Source: Parasphingorhabdus sp. SCSIO 66989 (GTDB lineage: Bacteria; Pseudomonadota; Alphaproteobacteria; Sphingomonadales; Sphingomonadaceae). From it: a stretch of DNA of 64,000 nucleotides. Positions within the stretch are counted from its first letter, which is position 1, and the number at the start of each line of letters is the position of its first letter. The notes beneath the pieces were generated by a model that ran no database searches, was not told the origin of the DNA, and saw only the letters and a list, made by a program, of their open reading frames with translations. Below are positions 34,899-42,993 of this stretch, piece after piece. The DNA lies in contig NZ_CP136594.1 in the NCBI RefSeq assembly GCF_032852305.1, forward strand, positions 1,711,501-1,775,500, in the 5' to 3' direction. Both the position numbers and the translations under genes were made by a program.

Positions 34899-36886
34899 GA
34901 CAGATCAAGACACTGCTGATCGCCAATCGCGGAGAAATCGCGCTGCGTGTGATGCACACCGCCAAAGCCATGGGTATCCGCACCGTTGCGGTCTATTCGG
35001 ATGCCGATGCCACTGCACCGCATGTGGCGTTTGCCGATGCTGCGGTGCGGCTTGGTCCGGCTCCGGTTGCGGAGAGCTATCTCAATATGGCTGCAGTGCT
35101 CGATGCGGCCAAGCGCTCAGGCGCTGATGCCATCCATCCCGGCTATGGCTTTCTGTCCGAGAACTCCGCCTTCGCCGATGCGGTGGCAGAGGCGGGGATG
35201 GTCTTTGTCGGCCCCTCCGCTCATGCGATTGAGGCGATGGGCGACAAGGCCCGCGCCAAACGCGCCATGATCGAGGCCAAAGTTCCCTGTATTCCGGGCT
35301 ATGAAGGCGAGGATCAGGACAGCGCCCAATTCATTACTGCGGCGGATGAGATCGGTTTCCCCGTGATGGTCAAGGCGGCTGCTGGTGGCGGCGGGCGCGG
35401 TATGCGTCTGGTGCATGATGCCAAAAACCTGCCCGAAGCCCTGCAACTGGCCCGCTCCGAAGCAGAAAACGCTTTTGGCTCAGGCGATCTGATCCTTGAA
35501 AAAGCGATTATTGAACCACGCCATGTCGAGATACAGGTATTTGCCGATGCGCATGGCAATACTATCCATCTTGGGGAACGCGACTGTTCGGTGCAGCGTC
35601 GCCACCAGAAGGTATTGGAGGAATCCCCCTGTCCGGTGATGACGCCTGAGCTCAGAGCCGCCATGGGGGAAGCCGCCGTTGCTGCCGCACAAGCCGTCGA
35701 TTATCGCGGCGCGGGGACGGTTGAGTTTCTGCTAGATAAAGACCGGAATTTCTATTTTCTGGAGATGAATACCCGTTTGCAGGTTGAGCATCCGGTTACT
35801 GAATTGGTGACGGGGCTTGATCTGGTGGCGTTGCAGATCCGCGCTGCACAAGGCGAAGAATTGGGCATTGCGCAGGACGATGTTGCCCTTAAAGGCCATG
35901 CCATAGAAGCCCGGCTTTATGCTGAAGACCCGGCGCTCGATTTTCAGCCTGCGACGGGAAAGATTGCTTTATGGCAAGCGCCTGAAGGCGAGGGAATACG
36001 CTGCGATGATGGTATCACAACAGGCGGCGAGGTCTCGCCATTTTATGACGCGATGGTCGCCAAAATCATGGCCTGGGGCGAAACCCGAAAGGTGGCTCTC
36101 AGCCGACTGGCGCAGGCGCTGGACAAGACAACCCTATTCGGTGTGCGGACCAATCAGGCCTTTCTGGCCAGCGCGATAGAAAAGTCCGGTTTTGCCAATG
36201 GGGAGGCGACAACCGCCTTTATTGCGGAAGAATTCGGTGAGGAAGGCTTTGCCGATCCGGAGCCGACGCTGGAAGATATGGCCGTGGCAGCAGCCTTGCT
36301 GCATCGGAAGGAGAGGGCAGGGGCGCTGGGTTCTGCTCTGCATGTGCCGGAAGAGTTGCTCGAATGGTCAAGCTCTCTGCCGCGGCCATCTACGGCTGTG
36401 TTTGATGATCAGACTTTCCAGACCTCTGCGTCAGGTGGGGATAGATATGCTGTTCGTTCTGGCGAGGGCGAAACCGAGATCATCGTTCGTGATCTTGGCC
36501 CTTCGCATGCAAAGCTGCACGTCAATGGCGTTCCGCAGGATTATACATGGGCAGTGACGGGTCAGGGTGAAATCTATCTCAGACGCAGCAGTGCCACCTT
36601 CGATTTCCAGGACACATCTGCGGTGCTGAGCGCAAATGATGCTGCCGCGGGTGGCGGCAATCTGGTTGCCAATATGCATGGCTCGCTGATCGAAGTCTTC
36701 GTAAAACCAGGAGACAAGGTGAAAGCGGGCGACAGGCTGGCGGTATTGGAAGCGATGAAGATGCAACATCAGCTTGAAGCGGAAATAGACGGCACGGTCG
36801 AAGAGGTGCTGGCCGAAGCGGGTGCGCAACTGGCTTCGGGTGATTTGATACTGACGATCACGGAGGATGAGGATGCAGGAAGCTGA
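34895..36886 (+). CDS. Acyl-CoA carboxylase, biotin carboxylase/biotin carrier (alpha) subunit
   Basis: A 663-residue protein. The ATP-grasp biotin carboxylase domain occupies residues about 1-450 (LLIANRGEIALRVM; GYGFLSEN; AAAGGGGRGMRLV; EMNTRLQVEHPVTE). A C-terminal biotinyl domain carries the biotin lysine in VLEAMKMQHQLEA. It supplies carboxybiotin to the carboxyltransferase at 32446. The start ATG 34895 gives the family N-terminus; seven extra upstream codons are excluded. It overlaps the next gene by a few bases. Confidence 0.93.
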   Translation: MRQIKTLLIANRGEIALRVMHTAKAMGIRTVAVYSDADATAPHVAFADAAVRLGPAPVAESYLNMAAVLDAAKRSGADAIHPGYGFLSENSAFADAVAEAGMVFVGPSAHAIEAMGDKARAKRAMIEAKVPCIPGYEGEDQDSAQFITAADEIGFPVMVKAAAGGGGRGMRLVHDAKNLPEALQLARSEAENAFGSGDLILEKAIIEPRHVEIQVFADAHGNTIHLGERDCSVQRRHQKVLEESPCPVMTPELRAAMGEAAVAAAQAVDYRGAGTVEFLLDKDRNFYFLEMNTRLQVEHPVTELVTGLDLVALQIRAAQGEELGIAQDDVALKGHAIEARLYAEDPALDFQPATGKIALWQAPEGEGIRCDDGITTGGEVSPFYDAMVAKIMAWGETRKVALSRLAQALDKTTLFGVRTNQAFLASAIEKSGFANGEATTAFIAEEFGEEGFADPEPTLEDMAVAAALLHRKERAGALGSALHVPEELLEWSSSLPRPSTAVFDDQTFQTSASGGDRYAVRSGEGETEIIVRDLGPSHAKLHVNGVPQDYTWAVTGQGEIYLRRSSATFDFQDTSAVLSANDAAAGGGNLVANMHGSLIEVFVKPGDKVKAGDRLAVLEAMKMQHQLEAEIDGTVEEVLAEAGAQLASGDLILTITEDEDAGS

Positions 36887-37664
36887 AGATTTCAGGCAGG
36901 AGTCCCGTGCGCTTTATGCATTGCTGAAACCGGTTGATAATAGCCGCTTCGCCGAAAAGACCCAGTTCAACAATTGGGCGATAAATGACGTTCTGCAGCA
37001 TCTGCATTTCTGGAACGATATGGCACGTTTCCAGATCGAGGATGAGGCATTGCTTCAGACCCGGCTCAAGGAGCTGATGGAGTCCGGCAGCAAACTGCGT
37101 CAGTTTGAGAGCGCTACGCTTGGCGATCTTGGGGGGAATGCCTTGCTCGATGCCTGGGAGGTCGGGTTTGAGCGTATGGCAGACCTGTTTGCCCAGGCAG
37201 ACCCGAAACGACGCCTTATTTGGGCGGGACCAAGCATGAGCGCACGCTCATCAGTCACCGCGCGTCTGATGGAAACATGGGCCCATGGGCAGGAAATCTA
37301 TGATCATCTTGGCGTTGAACGCGAAAATACAGATCGCATTCGCGGCATAGTTGTGCTTGGCGTCAACACCTTTGGCTGGATATACAAAGCACGCAAGGAA
37401 GAGCCGCCCGAAAAAATGCCTAAGCTAGAATTGACCGCTCCATCAGGTGAGGTGTGGCGCTTCGGAGAAGACTATGCAGGCGGCTTGATAGTAGGTAGCG
37501 CAGCAGAATTCTGCCAAGTGGTTACTCAGACGCGCAATATCGCTGATACTCGACTAATGGTACGCGGCGATATCGCCAAAGATTGGATGTCCAAAGCACA
37601 ATGCTTTGCCGGTCCACCGATCACACCTCCAAAACCCGGGGCTAGGTTTCGTCAAACCGCATAG
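36873..37664 (+). CDS. TIGR03084-family putative metal-binding protein
   Basis: A 263-residue protein that resembles the DinB-like, mycothiol-dependent-isomerase-like group. The N-terminal helical part contains NNWAINDVLQHLHFWNDM, and the middle has ARLMETWAHGQEIYDHLGVE with histidines placed like a DinB metal site. Members called TIGR03084 are often found beside AtuA and acyl-CoA carboxylases, and their role is unknown. ATG 36873 is chosen because GGAGG stands six bases upstream of it; ATG 36867 lies directly on that site. It ends the cluster. Confidence 0.75.
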   Translation: MQEAEDFRQESRALYALLKPVDNSRFAEKTQFNNWAINDVLQHLHFWNDMARFQIEDEALLQTRLKELMESGSKLRQFESATLGDLGGNALLDAWEVGFERMADLFAQADPKRRLIWAGPSMSARSSVTARLMETWAHGQEIYDHLGVERENTDRIRGIVVLGVNTFGWIYKARKEEPPEKMPKLELTAPSGEVWRFGEDYAGGLIVGSAAEFCQVVTQTRNIADTRLMVRGDIAKDWMSKAQCFAGPPITPPKPGARFRQTA

Positions 37665-37731
37665 TTAGTCGTAAGCTGCTCGGCACCCATGGATTTCGGG
37701 CTGATTGGCTAGGACTGATGCGAACAGCGAT

Positions 37732-38250
37732 CTAAATCGGCCGCGCTTGTTTCATGCGGTAGAATATGCCGCTTTCATCATAGCCGGTCAGTTCCAAGAC
37801 CCCGGACACGACAAAGGACGTCCGCTCATTGGTGCGGAACGGGCGATCGGCATAAACTTCGATAAACTGGTTCGGCATGGCGTGGAAATGGAAAGGGCAG
37901 CCAGGAGGATAGGCAAGCAGGACAAAATGGTTCTGCTGCGCGCCATTCTCCAGCGGCATCATCCAGCCGGCCACGCGGATACGCTTGCCTTCCAAGGCGC
38001 GCACCCTTTGGGTGAATTTCGGCTTTGACAGGATATAGCCCTCTGCATCGCGGCGGGTCTCCTCGCCAGTTGCCTCCAGCGTTTTCCAGGAAATCCCACC
38101 TTTGGGCGTCGCGGCAGGCTTCCAGATATCTTCTACCGGAGCAGGTGCCTGTCCGCCATCCTTGTAAGAGGGAACCGTGGATGCCACCGACGACGGCAGG
38201 CAGAGCGCAGCGGTTGCAGCGGCAAGCATCCATGCCTTTCTCATCATCAT
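37732..38250 (-). CDS. DUF3299 periplasmic protein (zinc-locus component)
   Basis: A 172-residue protein with a signal peptide (about residues 1-23) and a DUF3299 domain whose core reads AYPPGCPFHFHAMPNQFIEV, with one Cys and three nearby His. DUF3299 proteins occur with LolD/FtsX-type ABC genes; in Vibrio cholerae I recall such a protein in the zinc-regulated zrg cluster. It follows the permease gene by 39 bases on the same strand. A role in periplasmic zinc handling is inferred from context. Confidence 0.8.
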   Translation of the reverse strand: MMMRKAWMLAAATAALCLPSSVASTVPSYKDGGQAPAPVEDIWKPAATPKGGISWKTLEATGEETRRDAEGYILSKPKFTQRVRALEGKRIRVAGWMMPLENGAQQNHFVLLAYPPGCPFHFHAMPNQFIEVYADRPFRTNERTSFVVSGVLELTGYDESGIFYRMKQARPI

Positions 38251-38289
38251 ATTGTGTCTCCTGATAGCATTGGTTGAAGTATAGGGATT

Positions 38290-39651
38290 TTATTGCGCTC
38301 TTGCGAGTACCGATGACGGATCAACCCGCATCACCCGCCAAGCAGGGATGGCTGCGGCGACCAGACCGATGAGCAGTACAGCACCAACGATCAGGCCTTC
38401 TTGCCATACCGGCTGCCCTGCGGTGAGTCCTAAATCCTGCATGGCTGGAAAGCTCTGTCGGGCAAGGCTGAGCAGAGCATGTGCTGTTATCCAGCCGAGG
38501 AGCGCGCCAATGGCGGCGGTGACCAAACCTTCCAGCATGATCGTTCCGAACAGTTGGCCACGGGTAGCGCCCATGACCCGCAACAGCGCCAGGTCACTCT
38601 CTCTGGATCGCGCCATCGAAAACAGCGCGACAAAAATAGCCAAGCCGCCAACCCCCGCCAGCAGCCAGCCGAACAGCCTTGCACCGGCAAAACTGACGCC
38701 AAGCAGGTCGAGCAGGCGCGCGGTCTCGGTTGCGGGGACGGCGGCCTGTAGCTGGGTCTGACGATTGACCATGGCGGGGATACGGATGGCGCCGGAAGCA
38801 TTGCTATAGGTGACCAGAAGCGCGGTCAATTCCGGCTCCAGTTCAGTGCGCTCATCCTGCAATATGCCACCGCCCCTTGGTATCTCTGATGCTGTTTCTG
38901 CACCAGCTGTGTTGGCACTGGTGACCTCATCTTCATCATCATGCTCGTGCTCGTGACCCTCATGGTCATGTCCGTCATCATGATCATGTCCTTCATGGTC
39001 ATGGTCATGGCCTTTGTCATCATGATCATGGTCAATACCATGCACATCCCAGACGCTCTCTACCGAGGTCAAAATCAGGCGATCAACCACTGACCCAGTC
39101 GGTGCCAAAATGCCTACTGTTTCAAAAGGTGCGTGATCATGCGCGCTGGTGCCATCCTCTTCTTCCGCCAGACCATGGCTGCCAATGAATTTTTGCCCAA
39201 GCTGCGCTCCGGTATCAGCAGCAACCTGTGATCCCATGACCGCCTGTGCCGCCCCGTCGAACATCTTGCCCTGCGCAATTTCTGCCTGATAGAGGTCAAG
39301 GAACCTGTCATCAGTTCCGACGATGCGATAGCCGTTGAAATTGTCCCCAAGCGCGAGCGGCACCACCCGGGCAACCGCGGGATCGCGTTCAAAACGCTCT
39401 ATGCTCTCCAGCGGAATATTGCCTGTCGGCTGGTCAACATGAAAGACACTGGAAAGAATGAGCTGCAATGGCGATCCCTTGGCTCCGACCACAAGATCCA
39501 CGCCGCGGGCATCACGTTCAAAGCGTTCCGCCGACTGGTTGGCAAACTGCAACAATAACACCAGCATCGCCACCGAAATCGCCAGCAACAGGATATTGAG
39601 CGCACTGGTCAGCGGGCGATCACGCAGATAGGCGAGGGCCAGTGTCAGCAT
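38290..39651 (-). CDS. FtsX-like ABC permease with a His-rich periplasmic loop
   Basis: A 453-residue permease of the MacB/LolC (FtsX) type. One N-terminal membrane segment (residues 17-37), a large periplasmic domain and three C-terminal membrane segments (about 325-450) are visible. The periplasmic domain contains an extreme His/Asp/Glu stretch at about 204-242 (with HDHDHEGHDHDDGHDHEGHE as part), a likely zinc- or other divalent-metal-binding loop. Its start overlaps the ATPase gene end by seven bases. The metal-binding loop argues for transfer of metal or a metalloprotein, not lipoprotein sorting. Confidence 0.85.
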   Translation of the reverse strand: MLTLALAYLRDRPLTSALNILLLAISVAMLVLLLQFANQSAERFERDARGVDLVVGAKGSPLQLILSSVFHVDQPTGNIPLESIERFERDPAVARVVPLALGDNFNGYRIVGTDDRFLDLYQAEIAQGKMFDGAAQAVMGSQVAADTGAQLGQKFIGSHGLAEEEDGTSAHDHAPFETVGILAPTGSVVDRLILTSVESVWDVHGIDHDHDDKGHDHDHEGHDHDDGHDHEGHEHEHDDEDEVTSANTAGAETASEIPRGGGILQDERTELEPELTALLVTYSNASGAIRIPAMVNRQTQLQAAVPATETARLLDLLGVSFAGARLFGWLLAGVGGLAIFVALFSMARSRESDLALLRVMGATRGQLFGTIMLEGLVTAAIGALLGWITAHALLSLARQSFPAMQDLGLTAGQPVWQEGLIVGAVLLIGLVAAAIPAWRVMRVDPSSVLARAQ

Positions 39652-40301
39652 GGCGACACCTTTCCTTCGGCCAGCCTGAAATTGCTGGGGAAGAAGCTCT
39701 GCAACCGCTCATCATGGGTGGCGATTAACAGGCTGGCATCGATGCTCTCGGCCATATCGAGCAGCAATTGTGCCACGCGTTCCGCATTGTTGCCATCCAG
39801 CGCCGATGTCGGTTCATCCGCAATGAGCAGGCGCGGTTTGACAACCACCGCGCGGGCAATGGCTGCTCGCTGGGCCTCACCCTGGCTAAGCTGATGCGGT
39901 TTGGCATCGGCACGATGGGCAATGTCAAGCCGTTCAAGGCTTTCATCAATCGCTGCACTATCAACCGATCCGCATTGCAAGCGCTGCGCAAGTTCCAGAT
40001 TGGCACGCAGGCTGAGCGCGGAAACCAGCCGTAATGTCTGAAAAACAATCCCTAGAGACTTGCGGCGTACTGCATCGGCGCTGGTTGCGCCTCCGGCATC
40101 GGCAATAGTGTCGCCATCAATATAGACTACGCCCTTGTCCGGCTGTTGCAGGCCGCAAATGATATTGAGCAGAGTTGACTTGCCCGAGCCCGAAGGACCA
40201 AGAAGCAAAGCATGATCACCCTGTTCAAGCGACAGGGAAAGATCATCCAATATACGACTATCATTATAGGATTTGCTTATCCCATTGACTGCAAGCAGCA
40301 T
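39645..40301 (-). CDS. LolD-like ABC transporter ATPase
   Basis: A 218-residue ATPase. Walker A is GPSGSGKST (residues 35-43), the signature motif is LSQGEAQRAAIARA (a variant of LSGGQ), and Walker B is LLIADEPTSALD. It pairs with the FtsX-like permease downstream (overlapping genes). The LSQGE signature is seen in LolD/MacB relatives. It starts two bases before the end of the small secreted-protein gene upstream, so the set is one operon. Confidence 0.92.
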   Translation of the reverse strand: MLLAVNGISKSYNDSRILDDLSLSLEQGDHALLLGPSGSGKSTLLNIICGLQQPDKGVVYIDGDTIADAGGATSADAVRRKSLGIVFQTLRLVSALSLRANLELAQRLQCGSVDSAAIDESLERLDIAHRADAKPHQLSQGEAQRAAIARAVVVKPRLLIADEPTSALDGNNAERVAQLLLDMAESIDASLLIATHDERLQSFFPSNFRLAEGKVSPC

Positions 40302-40303
40302 GT

Positions 40304-40648
40304 TCAGGACTGACCAGTACCTTTTTTGGCCGCACTTTCGGCCTCTTTCTTCGCGTCGTCCGGATTGCTTACCGCGTTATTCCTGTCCGCAGCCTGAACT
40401 TCTTGCGCATCGGTGTCAGGGCGGGTCACAGTCTCGCGATCACTGTCTTCCTCAGTCAGCGCCGAGTCATCAAGATTGGGAATGGGTGTTTCCATTGCGC
40501 GATGCCGCATCGCGAGGAACGGATTGAGGCGATTAAAGCCGAAATCTCCGTGCATATCGCAAGCGATTGCAGGCTGCGAAACAGCAAATTGCGCCAGCGC
40601 GGCAAGCACCGCTACACAAGCGCCAATTTTTCTGGCCTGGAACTGCAT
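40304..40648 (-). CDS. Small secreted Cys/His protein of the ABC operon
   Basis: A 114-residue protein starting at ATG 40648, with CGGAG upstream; the open frame above it is not supported. A signal peptide (about residues 1-29) ends PAIA, directly followed by CDMHGDFGFNRLNPF, a Cys/His motif that could bind metal or be lipidated (weak lipobox). The remainder is acidic, Glu/Asp/Thr-rich and probably disordered. I do not recognise a named family. Its place first in the ABC operon suggests a periplasmic metal-binding or delivery role. Confidence 0.55.
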   Translation of the reverse strand: MQFQARKIGACVAVLAALAQFAVSQPAIACDMHGDFGFNRLNPFLAMRHRAMETPIPNLDDSALTEEDSDRETVTRPDTDAQEVQAADRNNAVSNPDDAKKEAESAAKKGTGQS

Positions 40649-40660
40649 GTATCGACTCCG

Positions 40661-40685
40661 TGATATATATCGTAATAATATATCA
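40661..40685. promoter_or_regulatory. 25-bp inverted repeat upstream of the ABC operon
   Basis: TGATATAT (40661-40668) and ATATATCA (40678-40685) are exact inverted copies with nine bases between. The repeat lies 12 bases upstream of the start at 40648, overlapping where the ribosome site and promoter would be. It resembles the AT-rich half-sites of the 41171 box but does not fit the 17-bp pattern. It is a plausible operator. Confidence 0.4.
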
Positions 40686-40743
40686 GTTCGTCGCAATTTG
40701 TCCAGCAAGCCACCTGTTGATCAGTGCATGCTGTGGAGTCCTA

Positions 40744-41133
40744 CTATCCCAAAGCGCGCGTCCGAAGGTTCATAATGTGGGCGAGTATCAGCGTCACTGT
40801 TCCCAAGGTTGTGACGATGGTCTCCATCATCTCGTCGGGCATAAGCAAGGCAATGCACAAAAGCGCGATTCCCGTGCCGCCCATATAGCCAATGCGAATA
40901 TCGCGTTTGGCACCTCGCAACAGGACCGAGCCGCTGACAAGAAAAATTGGGCCCAGCATAGCGATGTGGAACCATTCATTCTCGCTCAACCAGCCCAGAG
41001 TAGACGAATGGCTGAGCATCGGTAGCAAAGCCAGAGCTATAGGGAGGACAAGGCAATGTACCAGGCATAGAGCCGACAAGGTAATGCCAAAGCCATCCAT
41101 TGAGCCGCGCATATCATAATCTGTACTTTTCAC
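40744..41133 (-). CDS. MerC-like membrane protein
   Basis: A protein of about 129 residues with four membrane segments and a MerC-type N-terminal motif LCLVHCLVLPI (two cysteines flanking VH). MerC proteins were described as mercury transporters, and homologues occur in zinc-limitation loci. GTG 41133 with GAGGAC upstream is the likely start; TTG 41145 and ATG 41112 are alternatives. It is divergent from the DUF1826 gene across the Zur-like box at 41171-41187, and precedes the ABC operon on the same strand. Confidence 0.75.
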   Translation of the reverse strand: MKSTDYDMRGSMDGFGITLSALCLVHCLVLPIALALLPMLSHSSTLGWLSENEWFHIAMLGPIFLVSGSVLLRGAKRDIRIGYMGGTGIALLCIALLMPDEMMETIVTTLGTVTLILAHIMNLRTRALG

Positions 41134-41170
41134 ACTTGTCCTCAAGACCCTGAAAAACTATATCTGGTTG

Positions 41171-41187
41171 ATGATATAATGTAACAT
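41171..41187. promoter_or_regulatory. Candidate Zur box in the divergent promoter
   Basis: The 17-mer ATGATATAATGTAACAT is made of ATGATA and TAACAT halves around five bases. It matches the Zur pattern ATGTTA-TAnTA-TAACAT, as recalled for proteobacteria, at 14 of 16 defined positions. It lies 38 bases from the MerC-like start and 33 bases from the DUF1826 start, so one site could repress both directions under zinc-replete conditions. Confidence 0.6.
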
Positions 41188-41219
41188 TTATCGCAGCTTT
41201 CAAGAAGGTTCCGGGACAA

Positions 41220-41843
41220 ATGTCAATAGCTGTCAAAACTATAAGCGCCAAAACCCACGTTGCCGTTTCAGGCCATGCGCATGTTTTGTTCGATATACAA
41301 GAGCAGGGTTGCAACCTGGCAATCTGGAAGAGATCGCTTCCCTTCAATCCTGAGCCGCTTCTGGCGGATGAGACACGCGGCGTCCGTTGCAGCGTTGCAG
41401 CCAATAACCCGGCACCCATTTTAACTCAGGAGTTGCAGGCAGCCGGCTTCACTGCCAGCGAGTCCCTTGATCGGCTGATCACCGACATCTGTCGGCTGTG
41501 CGATATGTTCCAGCCCGTTGCCGATACGCCGAATATCGAGGTGCGTGTGGAGGTTGTGACAAACAATGCCTGTCGTAAATTCCACGGCGATTATGTCTCG
41601 GCACGGCTGATCACCACCTATACCGGACCCGGGACGGAATGGCTGGATAATGACGACGCTATGCGGGTGGACCAAGGGCATGAGCCACATATGATCAATC
41701 AAATGGCGGCGGGTGATGTCGGCATCTTCAAGGGCAGGCTGGTAACCGAATGGCCAGCCATCCATCGCTCCCCGCCCATAGAAGGCACAGGCGCGGCTCG
41801 CCTGATTGTGGTATTGAACCCGGAATCAGACCAAGAAAGTTAA
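41220..41843 (+). CDS. DUF1826 protein of the zinc-limitation operon
   Basis: A 207-residue protein of the DUF1826 family. Its conserved block is CRKFHGDYVSARLITTYTGP followed by GTEWL, with a late IHRSPP motif. The central Cys-Lys-Phe-His arrangement could bind metal. Members are frequently encoded beside CobW-family zinc chaperones and their function is unknown. It is the first gene of a plus-strand set with CobW (5-base gap) and the PhoX-like gene, directly downstream of the Zur-like box. Confidence 0.8.
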   Translation: MSIAVKTISAKTHVAVSGHAHVLFDIQEQGCNLAIWKRSLPFNPEPLLADETRGVRCSVAANNPAPILTQELQAAGFTASESLDRLITDICRLCDMFQPVADTPNIEVRVEVVTNNACRKFHGDYVSARLITTYTGPGTEWLDNDDAMRVDQGHEPHMINQMAAGDVGIFKGRLVTEWPAIHRSPPIEGTGAARLIVVLNPESDQES

Positions 41844-41848
41844 GACTC

Positions 41849-42979
41849 ATGGACGTAAAACGTATCCCGGTAACGCTGCTTACCGGCTTTCTGGGCGCGG
41901 GCAAGACCACGGTGCTGAACCAGCTGTTCCAGCTTCCGGAAATGTCGAAAGCGCTGGTGATTATCAACGAATTCGGTTCGGTCGGCATTGATCATGATCT
42001 GGTGACCCAGAGCAATGAGAATGACTCGGTGGTCGAGATGGCCAATGGTTGTCTGTGCTGCACCATCAAGGGGGATTTGCAGAAGACGCTGAAAGAAGCA
42101 CCGTGGCGCTTTTCGCGTGAAGGGCAATGCTGGTTTGATCGGGTGGTGATTGAAACCACCGGCCTCGCCGATCCAGCGCCGATCATCCACACGGTAATGG
42201 CCGATGATGATCTGAAGACCCGCTATAAATTGGCCAATGTGCTGACGCTGGTGGACGCGGTAAATGGTGCGGCGACGCTGGATGCGCAGCCTGAAGCGGT
42301 GAAGCAGGCTGCGGTCGCGGACAGATTGCTTATCTCTAAAACCGATCTTGCCGACGAAGCGACGATAAAGACCCTCTCTGCGCGGCTTAAGCGCCTCAAT
42401 CCAGCCGCACCGTTGCAGATGCTGCCCTGCTCCGATGGCGAATTGGCCAGCGTATTTGATAACAGCGACTTTAACCCCGAACTCAAAAGCGAAGATGTCC
42501 GCAAATGGCTGGCGGAAGAGGCCTATGGTGATGAGGGACATCATCACCATCACGGGCATGGACATGATCATCACCACCACGGACATGACCACCACCATGA
42601 TGTAAACCGCCATGATGACCGCATCCGCTCGGTGTGCATTACACTTGACGATCCGATCCCTGCAGAGATCTTTGACAGTTGGCTGGAAATGCTGGTGACG
42701 TTTAACGGTGTCAATGTGTTGCGCGTCAAAGGCTTGCTCAATCTGGTCGAGCTGGACAAGCCGCTTGTTATTCATGGCGTACAGCATATCTGGCACCCGC
42801 CGGTGACGCTGGATGATTGGCCCAGTGATGATCGCCGCTCGCGGATCGTGTTTATTTTACGTGATCTGGAAGAAAGAGACTTGCGTGATATGCTGGCATT
42901 CGTCACTGACAGGCTAGAAAGCAGCCATATCATGGGGCTTGAAGATACGGCGGAGCTGGCTGACGCTCCTGCTGGCTAA
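41849..42979 (+). CDS. CobW-family GTPase, putative zinc metallochaperone
   Basis: A 376-residue G3E GTPase of the COG0523 group. Visible features are the P-loop GFLGAGKT (residues 13-20), the metal-binding CLCC (68-71) within NGCLCCTIKGD, the guanine motif ISKTD (162-166) and a His-rich stretch at about 231-255 (starting HHHHHGHGHDHHHHGHDHHH). Low-zinc COG0523 proteins such as YciC/ZigA deliver zinc to client enzymes. The start ATG 41849 gives the canonical N-terminus. The Zur-like box upstream supports a zinc-limitation role over cobalt. Confidence 0.88.
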   Translation: MDVKRIPVTLLTGFLGAGKTTVLNQLFQLPEMSKALVIINEFGSVGIDHDLVTQSNENDSVVEMANGCLCCTIKGDLQKTLKEAPWRFSREGQCWFDRVVIETTGLADPAPIIHTVMADDDLKTRYKLANVLTLVDAVNGAATLDAQPEAVKQAAVADRLLISKTDLADEATIKTLSARLKRLNPAAPLQMLPCSDGELASVFDNSDFNPELKSEDVRKWLAEEAYGDEGHHHHHGHGHDHHHHGHDHHHDVNRHDDRIRSVCITLDDPIPAEIFDSWLEMLVTFNGVNVLRVKGLLNLVELDKPLVIHGVQHIWHPPVTLDDWPSDDRRSRIVFILRDLEERDLRDMLAFVTDRLESSHIMGLEDTAELADAPAG

Positions 42980-42993
42980 ACGGAGCAGCGACG

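Noticed and set aside
29681-37664. tRNA-Ser as the attachment site of a genomic island carrying the carboxylase cluster
   Set aside because: No integrase gene and no repeated copy of the tRNA 3' end was noticed downstream, so an island cannot be supported.
39645-40301. Calling the ATPase lolD of the lipoprotein-sorting system
   Set aside because: Its permease has a His-rich metal-binding loop and the neighbours point to zinc handling; lolC/E-type partners are not present.
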